64,000 nt of DNA from Paraglaciecola arctica (GTDB taxonomy: Bacteria > Pseudomonadota > Gammaproteobacteria > Enterobacterales > Alteromonadaceae): assembly GCF_018861065.1 (NCBI RefSeq), contig NZ_JAHKQO010000051.1, positions 1-64,000 of the forward strand, read 5' to 3'. The position numbers were made by a program, and so were the translations under genes. Below are positions 1 to 7,625 of this stretch, piece after piece. Each line of letters starts with the position of its first letter. The first letter of the stretch is position 1. The notes beneath the pieces are model-generated. The model did no database searches. It had not been told where the DNA came from and saw nothing but the letters and a program-made list of their open reading frames with translations.

Positions 1-639
1 GATGAGGGACTGAATACGGTTTTGAATACTGGTGTGTTTTGAGGTTTCAGGTGTCGTTTCCATCTTGGCACGGATGGGATTTAAGTCCACATAGGCCATG
101 CAAGCCAGCACTGCACTTTCATCAAGGAGTGCCTGAGATTTAAACCGTCCTTCCCAGAACCTGCCAGTACAGTTATCTTCTTTATTTGCTTCACGGGCGA
201 TGTATTCATTGATGTTGCGCATTAACCAGCTGATGTCGTACAAACGTTGACGGTAAATATTTGTGGTTTCTTCTAACGTAAAAAGCTCACTTTTACTCAA
301 CTTGTCACCTCGTTGATACTTTTGACTGAGCAAGGTTCCCCTATGCAATAGGTGCCAACGTCTTAACACTTCGGCCATAGGCCAACTATCAGCTTGCTCT
401 TTATCCACACACAACACGATATGTGTATGGTTACTCATCACAGCATACGCACAAATATCAATAGAAAACACCGAGCCAAGAAACAACAAACGCTCTTCTA
501 CCCAACCACGGCGATGCTCATAACTTTGACCTGTAACCTTATCTTCACCACACAAAAATGAACGACGAACACAACGTGAAACACAATGATAATAAGGGGT
601 ATCAATTAAACTAATTTGAGATTTACGTGACTGAGGCAT
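1..639 (-). CDS. REP-associated tyrosine transposase (RAYT, Y1/IS200-like), 3' end outside window
   Basis: An open frame runs from the ATG at 639-637 to the left edge (213 codons, no stop). The HUH motif H-T-H is at residues 71-73 in SNHTHIVL. The late block AYVDLNPIRA carries the likely catalytic tyrosine, Y183, and is preceded by GRFWEGRFKSQ. This arrangement is that of the RAYT branch of Y1 transposases, which move REP palindromes through single-stranded DNA by HUH chemistry. The start follows a GGATGG stretch and leads into MPQSRKSQ. A 52-codon degenerate relative lies at 45200-45358. Upstream, at 713-720, is a GGGTGTCT sequence shared with the REP palindrome of that second copy. The gene looks intact as far as it can be seen; the C-terminus is not visible. 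Confidence 0.85.
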   Translation of the reverse strand, partial: MPQSRKSQISLIDTPYYHCVSRCVRRSFLCGEDKVTGQSYEHRRGWVEERLLFLGSVFSIDICAYAVMSNHTHIVLCVDKEQADSWPMAEVLRRWHLLHRGTLLSQKYQRGDKLSKSELFTLEETTNIYRQRLYDISWLMRNINEYIAREANKEDNCTGRFWEGRFKSQALLDESAVLACMAYVDLNPIRAKMETTPETSKHTSIQNRIQSLI

Positions 640-720
640 AATAACCATCCTTGGTGATTTGAATGCCTTAAAGCTTAGAACAAAACAGCTGTTTCGCTAC
701 TTTTTTAAAATTGGGTGTCT
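1..720 (-). mobile_element. RAYT-containing mobile unit (right part)
   Basis: The unit comprises the RAYT gene and its 5' flank up to the REP-like half-site GGGTGTCT at 713-720. The 5' flank (CTTAGAACAAAA, then GCTAC plus a T-run, then TGGGTGTC) reappears upstream of the RAYT remnant at 45356-45440. That recurrence marks the mobile unit's boundary. Beyond 720 the sequence belongs to a truncated IS91-type transposase, so two mobile elements meet here. Confidence 0.6.
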
Positions 721-1370
721 TGGTAAAGTTTTATCAACATCTGAACTTGAGGGACAACCAATTCACATGCCCTTAGTGCCGCCAACATCTTCGCCCTGAA
801 GACGGTAGATAGTGCTTTTACAGGAAACAAATACGCTTTTTTTACCCCTCGCCAGTGTGACTGTGGATCCACTGCTCCGCCAGGAATAAGACAATGCAGA
901 TGAATATGCTGGCTTAAGGTTTGCCCCCACGTGTGAAGCACCGCTGTCATACCCAGTTGACCCTTCAGGTTTTTACGCGATATCGCAAATTGGCTCAAGG
1001 TCGTCCATACTGCCTGAAACAGACTTTTGTACAGTTTTTCAGGTGCATACTGACTTATCACGTTCAACTCATGGGGCAAGGTGAACACCAGGTGGAAGTA
1101 TTTGCAGGGCAGCACATTGGCTTGTTGCTGCTCTACCCATTGTTCGGTTTGCCTGCCCTGACAGCGGGGGCAGTGTCTATCTCGGCACGAGCAATACACC
1201 GTTTTATCAAACGTACATGATCCACATTGCCACTGCTGCATACCTAATTTCCCCGTTCGACAATCTCCAATATGTCGGCATACCTTATCTTGTTGATAAC
1301 TCAATGTATGATGTTGTCGATACGCAGGCAGGAATTGCTGTAACACATCTGCCACATGCAGCGCACTCAT
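705..1370 (-). pseudogene. IS91-family transposase, 3'-truncated
   Basis: The 221-aa product has the N-terminal zinc-binding domain of IS91-type transposases (CGSC at 49-52, HCPRC at 66-70) and the HUH motif HIHLH at 155-159 followed by CLIPGG. Family members are normally about 370-400 aa and carry the catalytic tyrosine(s) in a YxxRYT-like block further on. That part is absent: the frame runs into REP-derived sequence at about 720 and stops at 705. The protein therefore should not catalyse transposition. Its ATG overlaps the stop of the upstream recombinase (ATGA), so the two were translationally coupled. Confidence 0.85.
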
Positions 1371-2212
1371 GACTCACCATCCCAATTAGCCATTAAGTCT
1401 TGGGCACCATTGTTAAGCTCTGGTAGCCAATGTAAATAATGTTGAGTCGTCCGAATATCTGCATGACCCAGTTGTTGCTGAAGTTGGTTAAGTGGCATGC
1501 CACCTCCTAACTGATGCGTGGCATAGGCATGACGTAAACTATGTACGCTGCACTTTTTCTTTATCCCAGCCCGCTTCACGGCTTCACGAAAGGCTCTTTG
1601 CACTGACGTATCACTCACCCGAAACGCCATACCTCGGCTCGAATAAAATAACCAATCCGTCGCCCGAAAACGCAACCAATAGGCCCGCAATATATGCACC
1701 AACGACTCAGTTAATACCACATCTCGGTCTTTATTCCCTTTACCATTGTGGATACGTAACGTCTTGCGGGCACCGTCTATGTCCTCCACTTTGATGTGAG
1801 TCACTTCATTGAGCCTCAAACCACCACCATAATAAAGCTTAAGCATCGCTCGGTACTTCTCATGTCTACAGCTCGCAACTATCTGTTTGACCTCTAACTT
1901 AGACAATAATGTAGGAATGGTACGTGGCTTCTTCGGCCAAACGACATTGATACTAAAGGCACGTTTGAGTACATACTTGTATAGAAAATGAATACCATTT
2001 AATTGCACATGAATGGTCGAGCATGACAAGCCACGCTTCAAACTTAATGAGCGAAAATACTCCTCGAGTTGAGCATCACTAATATTGTCGGGGGATTGAT
2101 GGTAATACTTAGCTAGCTGTTCAACAGCATAAAGATAGGTATCACGGGTGCGGTTTGAATATCCTCTGAGCTGACATTCGTTTATCAAAGACTGACGTAA
2201 AGGGGTCATCAC
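1367..2212 (-). CDS. Tyrosine recombinase/integrase associated with the IS91-type element
   Basis: This 281-aa protein has an N-terminal SAM-like core-binding domain (about residues 5-90) and a C-terminal phage-integrase catalytic domain. Visible catalytic residues are R in GGGLRLNE, HxxR in HSLRHAYATH, H in LGHADIRTTQ and Y in QHYLH. It lacks the extra helix insert typical of integron integrases between the first Arg block and the HxxR box, so it is not IntI. It is the first gene of a two-gene unit with the truncated transposase and overlaps it by 4 bp. Such recombinase plus Y-transposase pairs are known in IS91-like elements of marine gammaproteobacteria. It appears intact. Confidence 0.85.
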   Translation of the reverse strand: MMTPLRQSLINECQLRGYSNRTRDTYLYAVEQLAKYYHQSPDNISDAQLEEYFRSLSLKRGLSCSTIHVQLNGIHFLYKYVLKRAFSINVVWPKKPRTIPTLLSKLEVKQIVASCRHEKYRAMLKLYYGGGLRLNEVTHIKVEDIDGARKTLRIHNGKGNKDRDVVLTESLVHILRAYWLRFRATDWLFYSSRGMAFRVSDTSVQRAFREAVKRAGIKKKCSVHSLRHAYATHQLGGGMPLNQLQQQLGHADIRTTQHYLHWLPELNNGAQDLMANWDGES

Positions 2213-2280
2213 AATTCTCCTGATGAGTGGGCAACATTACCCATTCAAAAGTGTGATCGATCAGAAGAAAAACGCTGGCT

Positions 2281-2299
2281 CCGCGTAGCGGCTTAGTTC
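2281..2299. repeat. Candidate IS91 terminal hairpin plus GTTC target
   Basis: The stem CCGC (2281-2284) pairs with GCGG (2288-2291) around a GTA loop, and GTTC follows at 2296-2299. This matches the known design of IS91-family termini, but the stem is only 4 bp, so the call is tentative. Confidence 0.4.
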
Positions 2300-2312
2300 A
2301 ACAATTTAATAG

Positions 2313-2456
2313 TGCGCAAATTGCGCATTTTCCTGCCACATTATTGCTCACTTTTTTATTTCATACATTAATAACAAATTACGCAAACCATTGCTAGATG
2401 GCGTTTTGAATAAGATCACCTATATCCATTAATGGACAAAAACGAGCAATTTGCGC
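2313..2456. repeat. Inverted repeat pair around GCGCAAATTGC
   Basis: A near-perfect palindrome TGCGCAAATTGCGCA lies at 2313-2327. Its core GCGCAAATTGC (2314-2324) recurs inverted at 2446-2456, and further matching bases (GCTC plus a T-run against an A-run plus GAGC) extend inside the arms. The 143-bp interval has no recognisable gene. It could be a MITE-like element, part of the IS91 target region or a regulatory dyad. Confidence 0.5.
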
Positions 2457-2462
2457 GTTTGC

Positions 2463-2612
2463 ATGAATATAGAGGAAATAGGGCCAGACTGGATAGGTGA
2501 ACAGGTGTTTTTAATAAACAATAAAATTCTTAATGCTTGTCTGTTATCGCCACATATAGAAGACATTCATGAAGCTATTCTGGGGTTTACATCTCCATTT
2601 ACCCTTCATTAA
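2463..2612 (+). CDS. Possible small ORF (49 aa), unrecognised
   Basis: ATG at 2463 to TAA at 2610-2612 encodes a 49-aa acidic peptide beginning MNIEEIGPDW. The composition looks protein-like and a GAGGAAATAGGG stretch follows the start, but there is no convincing ribosome binding site upstream. It may be the tail of a gene broken by the neighbouring mobile element. Apart from it, 2213-2646 holds only the repeats listed separately. Confidence 0.2.
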   Translation: MNIEEIGPDWIGEQVFLINNKILNACLLSPHIEDIHEAILGFTSPFTLH

Positions 2613-2646
2613 AACAAACACTTAAGTGCTAGCCTATTAGCACTTC

Positions 2647-3399
2647 TCATTCCAAAACAAGACGTAAGTATTCGGCTGTCTTTTCAAACTTTCGAGCGGC
2701 TTGTTGTAAGCGATTAACAATCTCTAAATCTGTTGGTTTGCTAATGGCGATATAGCTTATGCGCTCATTTTCTGGAGCGATTTCTTTATATCGAATAGCA
2801 GTATCCGTTTTACCACGCCTATTTAGGATATTAAGCACATTGTGGGGATCTTCATAAACCAAGTCGACACGTTCATTTTCAAGTAGAGTCATCATTAATT
2901 CGGCGTCTGCGACGACATACAGATTCTTTTTATCTGAAAATCCATTCGAGATAAGTTCGTTGTAACCCGCAGAGCCTAGTACCACAGCGATCAACTTCTG
3001 CTTAGCCTGCTGCATGCTATCTACATAACTTTCGGGCTTGTTTTTTAGTGAGATAAATACTCTGGTGGCATGGCTAACCTGTGTAATCCAGTGAAAACTG
3101 TGTTCCCGCTCTGGTGTTCTAATCATGCTTAAAATAAGCGTATTGGGTTGAGTTTTGGCAGTTAAAAACGCACGAGCCCAGGGCATAAACGCAACCTTTG
3201 CTTCTAGTTGCGCTTCTTTTAAAATGGCTTCAAGGATCTCAATGGAAGGGCCTTTGTTTTCACCATTTTCATAATATTGTAGAAGACGGTTTTCGTTGGC
3301 TACTGCTAGCAATTCAGTTTTTATTGTTTCGTTTGCAACAGAATATAAAGAGGAGGTGATAGATAAAATAAATAACAGAAAGTGTATTGTGAAACGCAT
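2647..3399 (-). CDS. Periplasmic substrate-binding protein (SBP_bac_3-like)
   Basis: The 250-aa protein starts with a signal peptide (about residues 1-23, hydrophobic FLLFILSITSSLYS, ending before NETIK). The rest resembles the periplasmic amino-acid binding family: SIEILEAILKEA followed by AFMPWARAF early in the protein, and a second lobe with LGSAGYNEL and LVYEDPHNVL. No permease or ATPase genes flank it. In Alteromonadales such orphan proteins are common, and whether they serve transport or sensing is not established. The ligand is unknown. The gene is monocistronic, with more than 300 bp free upstream. Confidence 0.7.
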   Translation of the reverse strand: MRFTIHFLLFILSITSSLYSVANETIKTELLAVANENRLLQYYENGENKGPSIEILEAILKEAQLEAKVAFMPWARAFLTAKTQPNTLILSMIRTPEREHSFHWITQVSHATRVFISLKNKPESYVDSMQQAKQKLIAVVLGSAGYNELISNGFSDKKNLYVVADAELMMTLLENERVDLVYEDPHNVLNILNRRGKTDTAIRYKEIAPENERISYIAISKPTDLEIVNRLQQAARKFEKTAEYLRLVLE

Positions 3400-3701
3400 A
3401 TTAGCCCTTTATTGAGTATGCGTAGAATAAACCTTAGCTTTGATCTAATCAATAAACGACGGGCTGTTTGACTGCCAACTTAGAGCGAAAAAGGCTACTT
3501 GAGCCCTGACATATAATTAATCACTACGTTAAGGCGAATTTTACGATGGTTTTAACAAATGACAGCAACAGAACGGCCGTGCATTTTAATTAATCGGACT
3601 TATCTAAATGTGCGAAGTTTTATTTTGTAGAAAATTTAACATTGAGGGACCACCCTGAGGCTCAAGGTGGTTTTGACTGCAGGTTCTACAGAAATGCTTT
3701 A
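3400..3701. other. Intergenic region with one hairpin
   Basis: This stretch of about 300 bp separates two minus-strand genes. The only structure seen is the hairpin at 3649-3671. No open frame with a credible ribosome site was found. Confidence 0.5.
3649..3674. terminator. Hairpin downstream of the small secreted protein gene
   Basis: ACCACC-C-TGA pairs with TCA-A-GGTGGT around a GGC loop. The T-run (TTTT) follows on the plus strand only. It lies just past the 3' end of the minus-strand gene at 3702, so it may act as a transcript end even though the U-tract is on the wrong side for that gene. Confidence 0.4.
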
Positions 3702-4055
3702 TTAAAAAACTGATGAACGACTGGTGTTACGTGCTGCGGCTAAAAGTTTAGTCTTAACTTCTTTTTCAGCTTCTTTTTGAGCAATGACCTTTATCAACAT
3801 TTGTTCAGGGTGAAATTGCACAGTTGCCATAACATTGGGGTTCTGCTGCATCATCTTTAAAGATAGCTCTTTTTGCGATGCTACAAATTCGCTGTTAGTA
3901 GAAATTAATGAAGATGAACAATTGGCATCTACAGAATAGCTATCCAAGTTTAAACAGTTAAATAAACTTTTTGGTGCAGCTGTTGCAACATCTTTCGCAA
4001 AAATGGCTGTCGAAAAAACACAAAGAACCGCTGCTATTAAAATATTGTTACGCAT
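3702..4055 (-). CDS. Small secreted protein of unknown function
   Basis: The 117-aa product has a clear signal peptide (MRNNILIAAVLCVFSTAIFA, cleavage before KD). The mature part of about 97 aa has two cysteines (FNCLNL and ANCSSS), which could form one disulfide in the periplasm, and a charged helical C-terminus (KEAEKEVKTKLLAAARNTSR). I do not recognise the family. An AGAGAGGTAAT stretch upstream of the ATG is an adequate ribosome site. It is flanked by long non-coding gaps, so it is probably transcribed alone. Confidence 0.65.
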   Translation of the reverse strand: MRNNILIAAVLCVFSTAIFAKDVATAAPKSLFNCLNLDSYSVDANCSSSLISTNSEFVASQKELSLKMMQQNPNVMATVQFHPEQMLIKVIAQKEAEKEVKTKLLAAARNTSRSSVF

Positions 4056-4400
4056 ATGAAATTACCTCTCTAACTACATTTCATTTACAGAGTAACATAT
4101 GCACGCCAATAAAAGAATCACACTTTTATTACACTAATATGACAGTTGAATATTATTTTAAATTATTTTGGTATTACTTGGTGTTATAAATATATCCGAG
4201 TGCATAAAAGGAACTAAAAACACCTGACAAATAGGCAAGTAGTGGAGTTTTAAAAGTTCACTAGAGTTGAATAGTCAGGATTGAACAAATAAAAACGAAA
4301 AAATATACTGTTTGCTGGCGATTAGGGAGTGGTCGAGCTAAAGCAAACAGTTATGATTTGATTAGCGTTGTTGCTACCACTTAGAAAGCGGAGAGTTACA
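4056..4400. other. Intergenic, AT-rich
   Basis: This divergent promoter region lies between the small secreted protein gene (minus) and the AraC-type regulator (plus). No repeats, RNA genes or credible small ORFs were seen. Confidence 0.5.
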
Positions 4401-5363
4401 GTGAATTTTGACTACAAAACACGAGTAAGCACTAAAATAAAAGACTCTGCTATTGGGCGCTTACTAGACAAAATGTCACTTGAGAGTGTTTTTTGCACCC
4501 ACTCTATTTTGACACTGCCGTGGGGTATTGAAATGCCTCAGTTAGATAATTGCATGATGTTTCATTTGGTCATTAGTGGCCAAGTGCAATTAACGACTAA
4601 CACTGAAAAATATGACCTGTCAGCAGGGGAATTTGTTTTGCTACCTAGAGGTGAAGGTCACAAATTCAGTTGTGGCACATCAAACTTTTACACCCCCTTG
4701 GCCGATCTCCCCATTGAAATTGTCAGTGACCGTTACGAAAAACTGTGTTTTGGTGGCAGTGGTCCCCAAACCGTGATGCTGTGCGGGGCGATTGTATTTA
4801 AGCACCCCCTTACCCTCAGGTTACTCGATATGCTACCCACTAGTATATTAGTCAAACAAGATAGCAAACGGTACGAAGCGCTCAAATCTGTCGTGAGATT
4901 GATAGAGCTCGAAACCACTCAACCGCAAGGCGGGAGTACCGGGGCTATTTCACGCTTAGCAGATTTGCTAGTTATCACCTGTCTTAGAGAATACATTGAG
5001 AACCAAGAGACTAGTGAGTTGAGCTGGTTAGGTGCTTTAGAAGACTCTAGGATATCCAAAGCTATTGAATTGGTGCATGAGCAACCTTCGCGGCATTGGA
5101 ATCTTGAAGAGTTAAGTGCCCAAGTGGGAATGTCGAGAACAAGCTTTACAGGGGAGTTTAAAAGGCTTGTGGGGAGTTCTCCAATGGAGTATTTAACCGA
5201 GTGGCGTATGTCGTTAGCCTATGGAGACTTGCAAAATACTAAATCATCAATTCTTGCTATTGCACTGGACTATGGTTATCAATCTGAGTCCGCCTTTTCT
5301 AGAGCCTTCAAAAGAACTATAGGTACGTCTCCAAGTGCGATACGTAAACAGTTAGTCGAATAA
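4401..5363 (+). CDS. AraC-family transcriptional regulator with N-terminal cupin domain
   Basis: This 320-aa regulator has an N-terminal cupin-like ligand domain (about residues 15-190, with LSAGEFVLLPRGEGHKF) and a C-terminal double helix-turn-helix AraC domain (about residues 215-315, ending in YGYQSESAFSRAFKRTIG). The GTG start at 4401 was chosen because GGAGAG sits 5 bases before it. An in-frame upstream start at 4368 would add 11 residues without a ribosome site. It precedes the NmrA, DUF4345 and DUF1772 genes on the same strand. A co-located AraC regulator often controls such genes, which makes it the best candidate regulator of 5714-7625. The ligand is unknown. Confidence 0.85.
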   Translation: MNFDYKTRVSTKIKDSAIGRLLDKMSLESVFCTHSILTLPWGIEMPQLDNCMMFHLVISGQVQLTTNTEKYDLSAGEFVLLPRGEGHKFSCGTSNFYTPLADLPIEIVSDRYEKLCFGGSGPQTVMLCGAIVFKHPLTLRLLDMLPTSILVKQDSKRYEALKSVVRLIELETTQPQGGSTGAISRLADLLVITCLREYIENQETSELSWLGALEDSRISKAIELVHEQPSRHWNLEELSAQVGMSRTSFTGEFKRLVGSSPMEYLTEWRMSLAYGDLQNTKSSILAIALDYGYQSESAFSRAFKRTIGTSPSAIRKQLVE

Positions 5364-5384
5364 TAATTACACGCCTTTAGGCTC

Positions 5385-5413
5385 AAAGGTTTGACTAGTT
5401 AAACTAAACCTTT
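5385..5413 (+). terminator. Terminator-like hairpin after the AraC gene
   Basis: AAAGGTTT (5385-5392) pairs perfectly with AAACCTTT (5406-5413), followed by ATTTTGTG. It starts 21 bp beyond the regulator's stop codon. The stem is AT-rich, so termination strength is uncertain. Confidence 0.55.
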
Positions 5414-5577
5414 ATTTTGTGTTAGGTGGTTTCCCTTACCCTCTATTCCCACTACTCAAACTAATCCCATTAAATTGCCGAACTTTTGGTCAAATATTGC
5501 GACCGATGGGTTCGGTATGTGTCTTACCTTATTGAAATAATACTCGAAACTTAAACAAGATAATGAGTGGAGTTTCA

Positions 5578-5682
5578 ATGCCTTTTTTACCTCACTTAAC
5601 TCTAAACAATGGCCTCTCTGGTATCGCCATAGATGACACAAATAGGTTTGAGCAATCTATTAAAGAGAAAGTATTTTGCTAA
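5578..5682 (+). CDS. Possible small ORF (34 aa) ahead of the NmrA-like gene
   Basis: ATG at 5578 is preceded by GTGGAG with 5 bases spacing, and the frame runs 34 codons to TAA at 5680-5682. That is 31 bp before the next gene. The peptide begins MPFLPHLTLNNG. The ribosome site and position suggest a leader peptide or a gene remnant. No family was recognised. Confidence 0.25.
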   Translation: MPFLPHLTLNNGLSGIAIDDTNRFEQSIKEKVFC

Positions 5683-5713
5683 CCCCACACAAATAAACTA
5701 ATAGGAGAATGAT

Positions 5714-6535
5714 ATGAAAGATATAGAGAAAGTACTAGTTATTGGAGCAAGCGGTAAAACCGGTAGTTTGGTGTATAAACGCCTACAAGACCATTTACCA
5801 ATAGACAAGGTTAAAGGTGCAAGTAGAAACTCCAGTACATTGTTTGATTGGCATGAACCCTCAACTTGGCGAACTGCCTTGCAGGGCATTTCTCATGTCT
5901 ATTTAACCTACTACCCAGACTTAGCGGTTGAAGCCTCGGCTGATCACATCAGTGAGTTTTGTAATTTGGCTTTATCCATGCAAGTAAAGCACGTTACGCT
6001 GCTATCTGGCCGAGGTGAGCCCGCCGCGCAAAAGTGCGAAACTATATTGATTGATTCTGGCCTGAGCTGGAATGTTGTGAGGGCTTCTTGGTTCAACCAA
6101 AATTTTTCAGGTGGTTTTTTTAAAGGCTTTATTGATGCTGGAAATATCAGCCTACCCGTTAAACAGGTTAGCGAGCCTTTCATTGATGTAGGTGATATCG
6201 CTGATGTAGTGGTAGAAACGCTGGTTAATACCAACAAACGAAATCAATTATTCGAAGTCACAGGGCCAGAGTTGTTAAGCTTTGAAGATCTTGCTCAGAA
6301 ATTCACCAAAGCTTTGGGCAGAGAAGTTAGGTTCACAATTATTTCTCAATCTGAATTCAACAGCATGATGCTTGCCCAGCAAGTACCTGAGGATGTCATC
6401 ACCCTACTTAACTTTTTATTTACCGAAGTACTGGATGGTCGCAATGAGTACCTGACTAACGGCGTTAAAAGCGCACTCGGGCGTAATCCAATCACCTTTA
6501 ATGAGTATATTGCAAATAACCTCGAGCGATTTTAA
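5714..6535 (+). CDS. NmrA-like NAD(P)-binding protein (atypical SDR)
   Basis: The 273-aa protein opens with a Rossmann nucleotide-binding motif, VIGASGKTGSLVYKRL (GxxGxxG). It has the layout of NmrA/TMR-like atypical short-chain dehydrogenases: HVTLLSGRG in the middle, the RASWFNQNFSG block, and a C-terminal substrate lobe with FIDVGDIADVV and LFEVTGPELLSFEDLA. These proteins reduce small carbonyl compounds or act as NADP sensors, and the substrate here cannot be read from sequence. A strong AGGAGA lies 6 bases before the ATG. It heads a run with the DUF4345 and DUF1772 membrane proteins, downstream of the AraC regulator. Confidence 0.8.
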   Translation: MKDIEKVLVIGASGKTGSLVYKRLQDHLPIDKVKGASRNSSTLFDWHEPSTWRTALQGISHVYLTYYPDLAVEASADHISEFCNLALSMQVKHVTLLSGRGEPAAQKCETILIDSGLSWNVVRASWFNQNFSGGFFKGFIDAGNISLPVKQVSEPFIDVGDIADVVVETLVNTNKRNQLFEVTGPELLSFEDLAQKFTKALGREVRFTIISQSEFNSMMLAQQVPEDVITLLNFLFTEVLDGRNEYLTNGVKSALGRNPITFNEYIANNLERF

Positions 6536-6539
6536 CAAG

Positions 6540-6578
6540 CTATTTTTAACAGACTATTTTTGACAGACTACTTTTTGA
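6540..6578 (+). repeat. 14-bp tandem repeat, about 2.7 copies
   Basis: CTATTTTTAACAGA is followed directly by CTATTTTTGACAGA and then CTACTTTTTGA. It starts 5 bp after the stop of the NmrA-like gene. Confidence 0.7.
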
Positions 6579-6624
6579 ACTGAGCAAACTTGACTGCATA
6601 TTATAATTTATTGGAGCTAATAAA

Positions 6625-7005
6625 ATGAAAATAGTGACAAACACTTATCTATTTTTTGCTGGCATCACACTAGGGGTGGTTGGCGCATATATTGGATTGA
6701 CGCCTTTCGAGTATTTAAGCCAATTTGACTTTCAAAGTAACGTCAGTGCTTCAGCTAAGAGCGAAATGAGAGGGATGGGAGGCACGATATTGGTATGTGG
6801 TTTGTTTTCTTTTCTGGCGATCTTTAAGAAAGAAATGGCAAATTCCGCGTTAATTATTTGTCTATTGGTTTTTTCCTCTTTCTGCATTTTTCGTTGTATG
6901 GGTATTGTTTTGGATGGTTTACCCAATCAAGGAATTTTGATCGCATTGAGTCTTGAAGCGGTGTTTGCTCTTTTTGGGTGGACACTATGGTTTAAAAGAC
7001 GCTAG
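6625..7005 (+). CDS. DUF4345-type membrane protein
   Basis: The 126-aa protein has four predicted membrane segments (about residues 5-25, 48-66, 72-90, 100-122). Sequence features such as the N-terminal FFAGITLGVVGAYIGLTP and the central RGMGGTILVCGLFSF match the DUF4345 family of small inner-membrane proteins of unknown function. A GGAGC sequence precedes the ATG. It sits between the NmrA-like gene and the DUF1772 gene on the same strand. Family assignment is by recognition of the pattern; the function is not known. Confidence 0.7.
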   Translation: MKIVTNTYLFFAGITLGVVGAYIGLTPFEYLSQFDFQSNVSASAKSEMRGMGGTILVCGLFSFLAIFKKEMANSALIICLLVFSSFCIFRCMGIVLDGLPNQGILIALSLEAVFALFGWTLWFKRR

Positions 7006-7117
7006 AGGGGAGCAACAGGGCGCTAACGTTTTAGGGTCACAAGTTCTAACGGTGCTGAACACTGTACTTAAATGTAGCCTCAATTTTTACGAATCACGAG
7101 TAACACAATAATACCTT

Positions 7118-7138
7118 GCGCAGCTAAAAAAGCTGCGC
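7118..7138 (+). terminator. Rho-independent terminator-like hairpin
   Basis: GCGCAGCT (7118-7125) pairs perfectly with AGCTGCGC (7131-7138) around AAAAA and is followed by TTATTTC. It lies between the DUF4345 and DUF1772 genes, so these are probably separate transcripts or partly attenuated. Confidence 0.65.
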
Positions 7139-7187
7139 TTATTTCAATTCAAATTGGACATCAATACTACTTTATTTGGGAACGACA

Positions 7188-7625
7188 ATGATTGAATTTA
7201 GTTTATGGGCATTAGCAGAAACCGTCATCAAGCTAGCAATGATCATTATGATTGGGCTTTATTTCATCTTTAGTAATACCATTATGGGAGTATTGGCACA
7301 CGCTAAAAATGGCGCAGAAATGATGATTTTAATAAACGAAAAAATATTAAACCCAATTTTTCTGGGCGTTTTTTTTATCTCAGGGGTTGGCAGTTTAGTT
7401 TTGTTTATTTTTAGCTCAGGGTTGGTTTCTACAGCTGGCGCAGTCTTCTTTGTAGGAACCGTAGCTGTAACTATTGTTTATAATGTTCCTTTAAACAATC
7501 AACTTAGGGATGCCTCGGCTCCGCAAAGAGCGACTATTTGGCAAGCATACTTATCTAAATGGGTGCTTTGGAATCACCTTAGAACTTGTAGCGGTGTGAT
7601 AGCAGGGTTGCTTCTTTGTCTATGA
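7188..7625 (+). CDS. DUF1772 (anthrone oxygenase-like) membrane protein
   Basis: The 145-aa protein has four membrane segments and ends with the typical DUF1772 signature: VPLNNQL, then a Trp-rich WQAYLSKWVLWNHLRT, then a last helix. Members are small membrane proteins related to fungal anthrone oxygenases; bacterial functions are mostly unknown. The ATG at 7188 was chosen over a TTG at 7176, which would add only four residues. The stop TGA overlaps the ATG of a possible 61-codon ORF. It is transcribed after a hairpin, about 180 bp from DUF4345. Confidence 0.7.
   Translation: MIEFSLWALAETVIKLAMIIMIGLYFIFSNTIMGVLAHAKNGAEMMILINEKILNPIFLGVFFISGVGSLVLFIFSSGLVSTAGAVFFVGTVAVTIVYNVPLNNQLRDASAPQRATIWQAYLSKWVLWNHLRTCSGVIAGLLLCL

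Larger units (their letters stand above)
721..2299 (-). mobile_element. IS91-like element, one end truncated
   Basis: The element contains the recombinase and the truncated transposase. Outside the recombinase start there is a CCGC-GTA-GCGG hairpin (2281-2291), followed four bases later by GTTC at 2296-2299. IS91-family elements end in a short hairpin and insert next to GTTC or CTTG, so this is a plausible element terminus. The other end was lost where the RAYT unit begins. Exact borders are inferred. Confidence 0.5.

Noticed and set aside
1367-2212. Integron integrase that could serve the cassettes at 45-46 kb
   Set aside because: The protein lacks the extra IntI-specific insert before the HxxR box, and it is translationally coupled to an IS91-type transposase.
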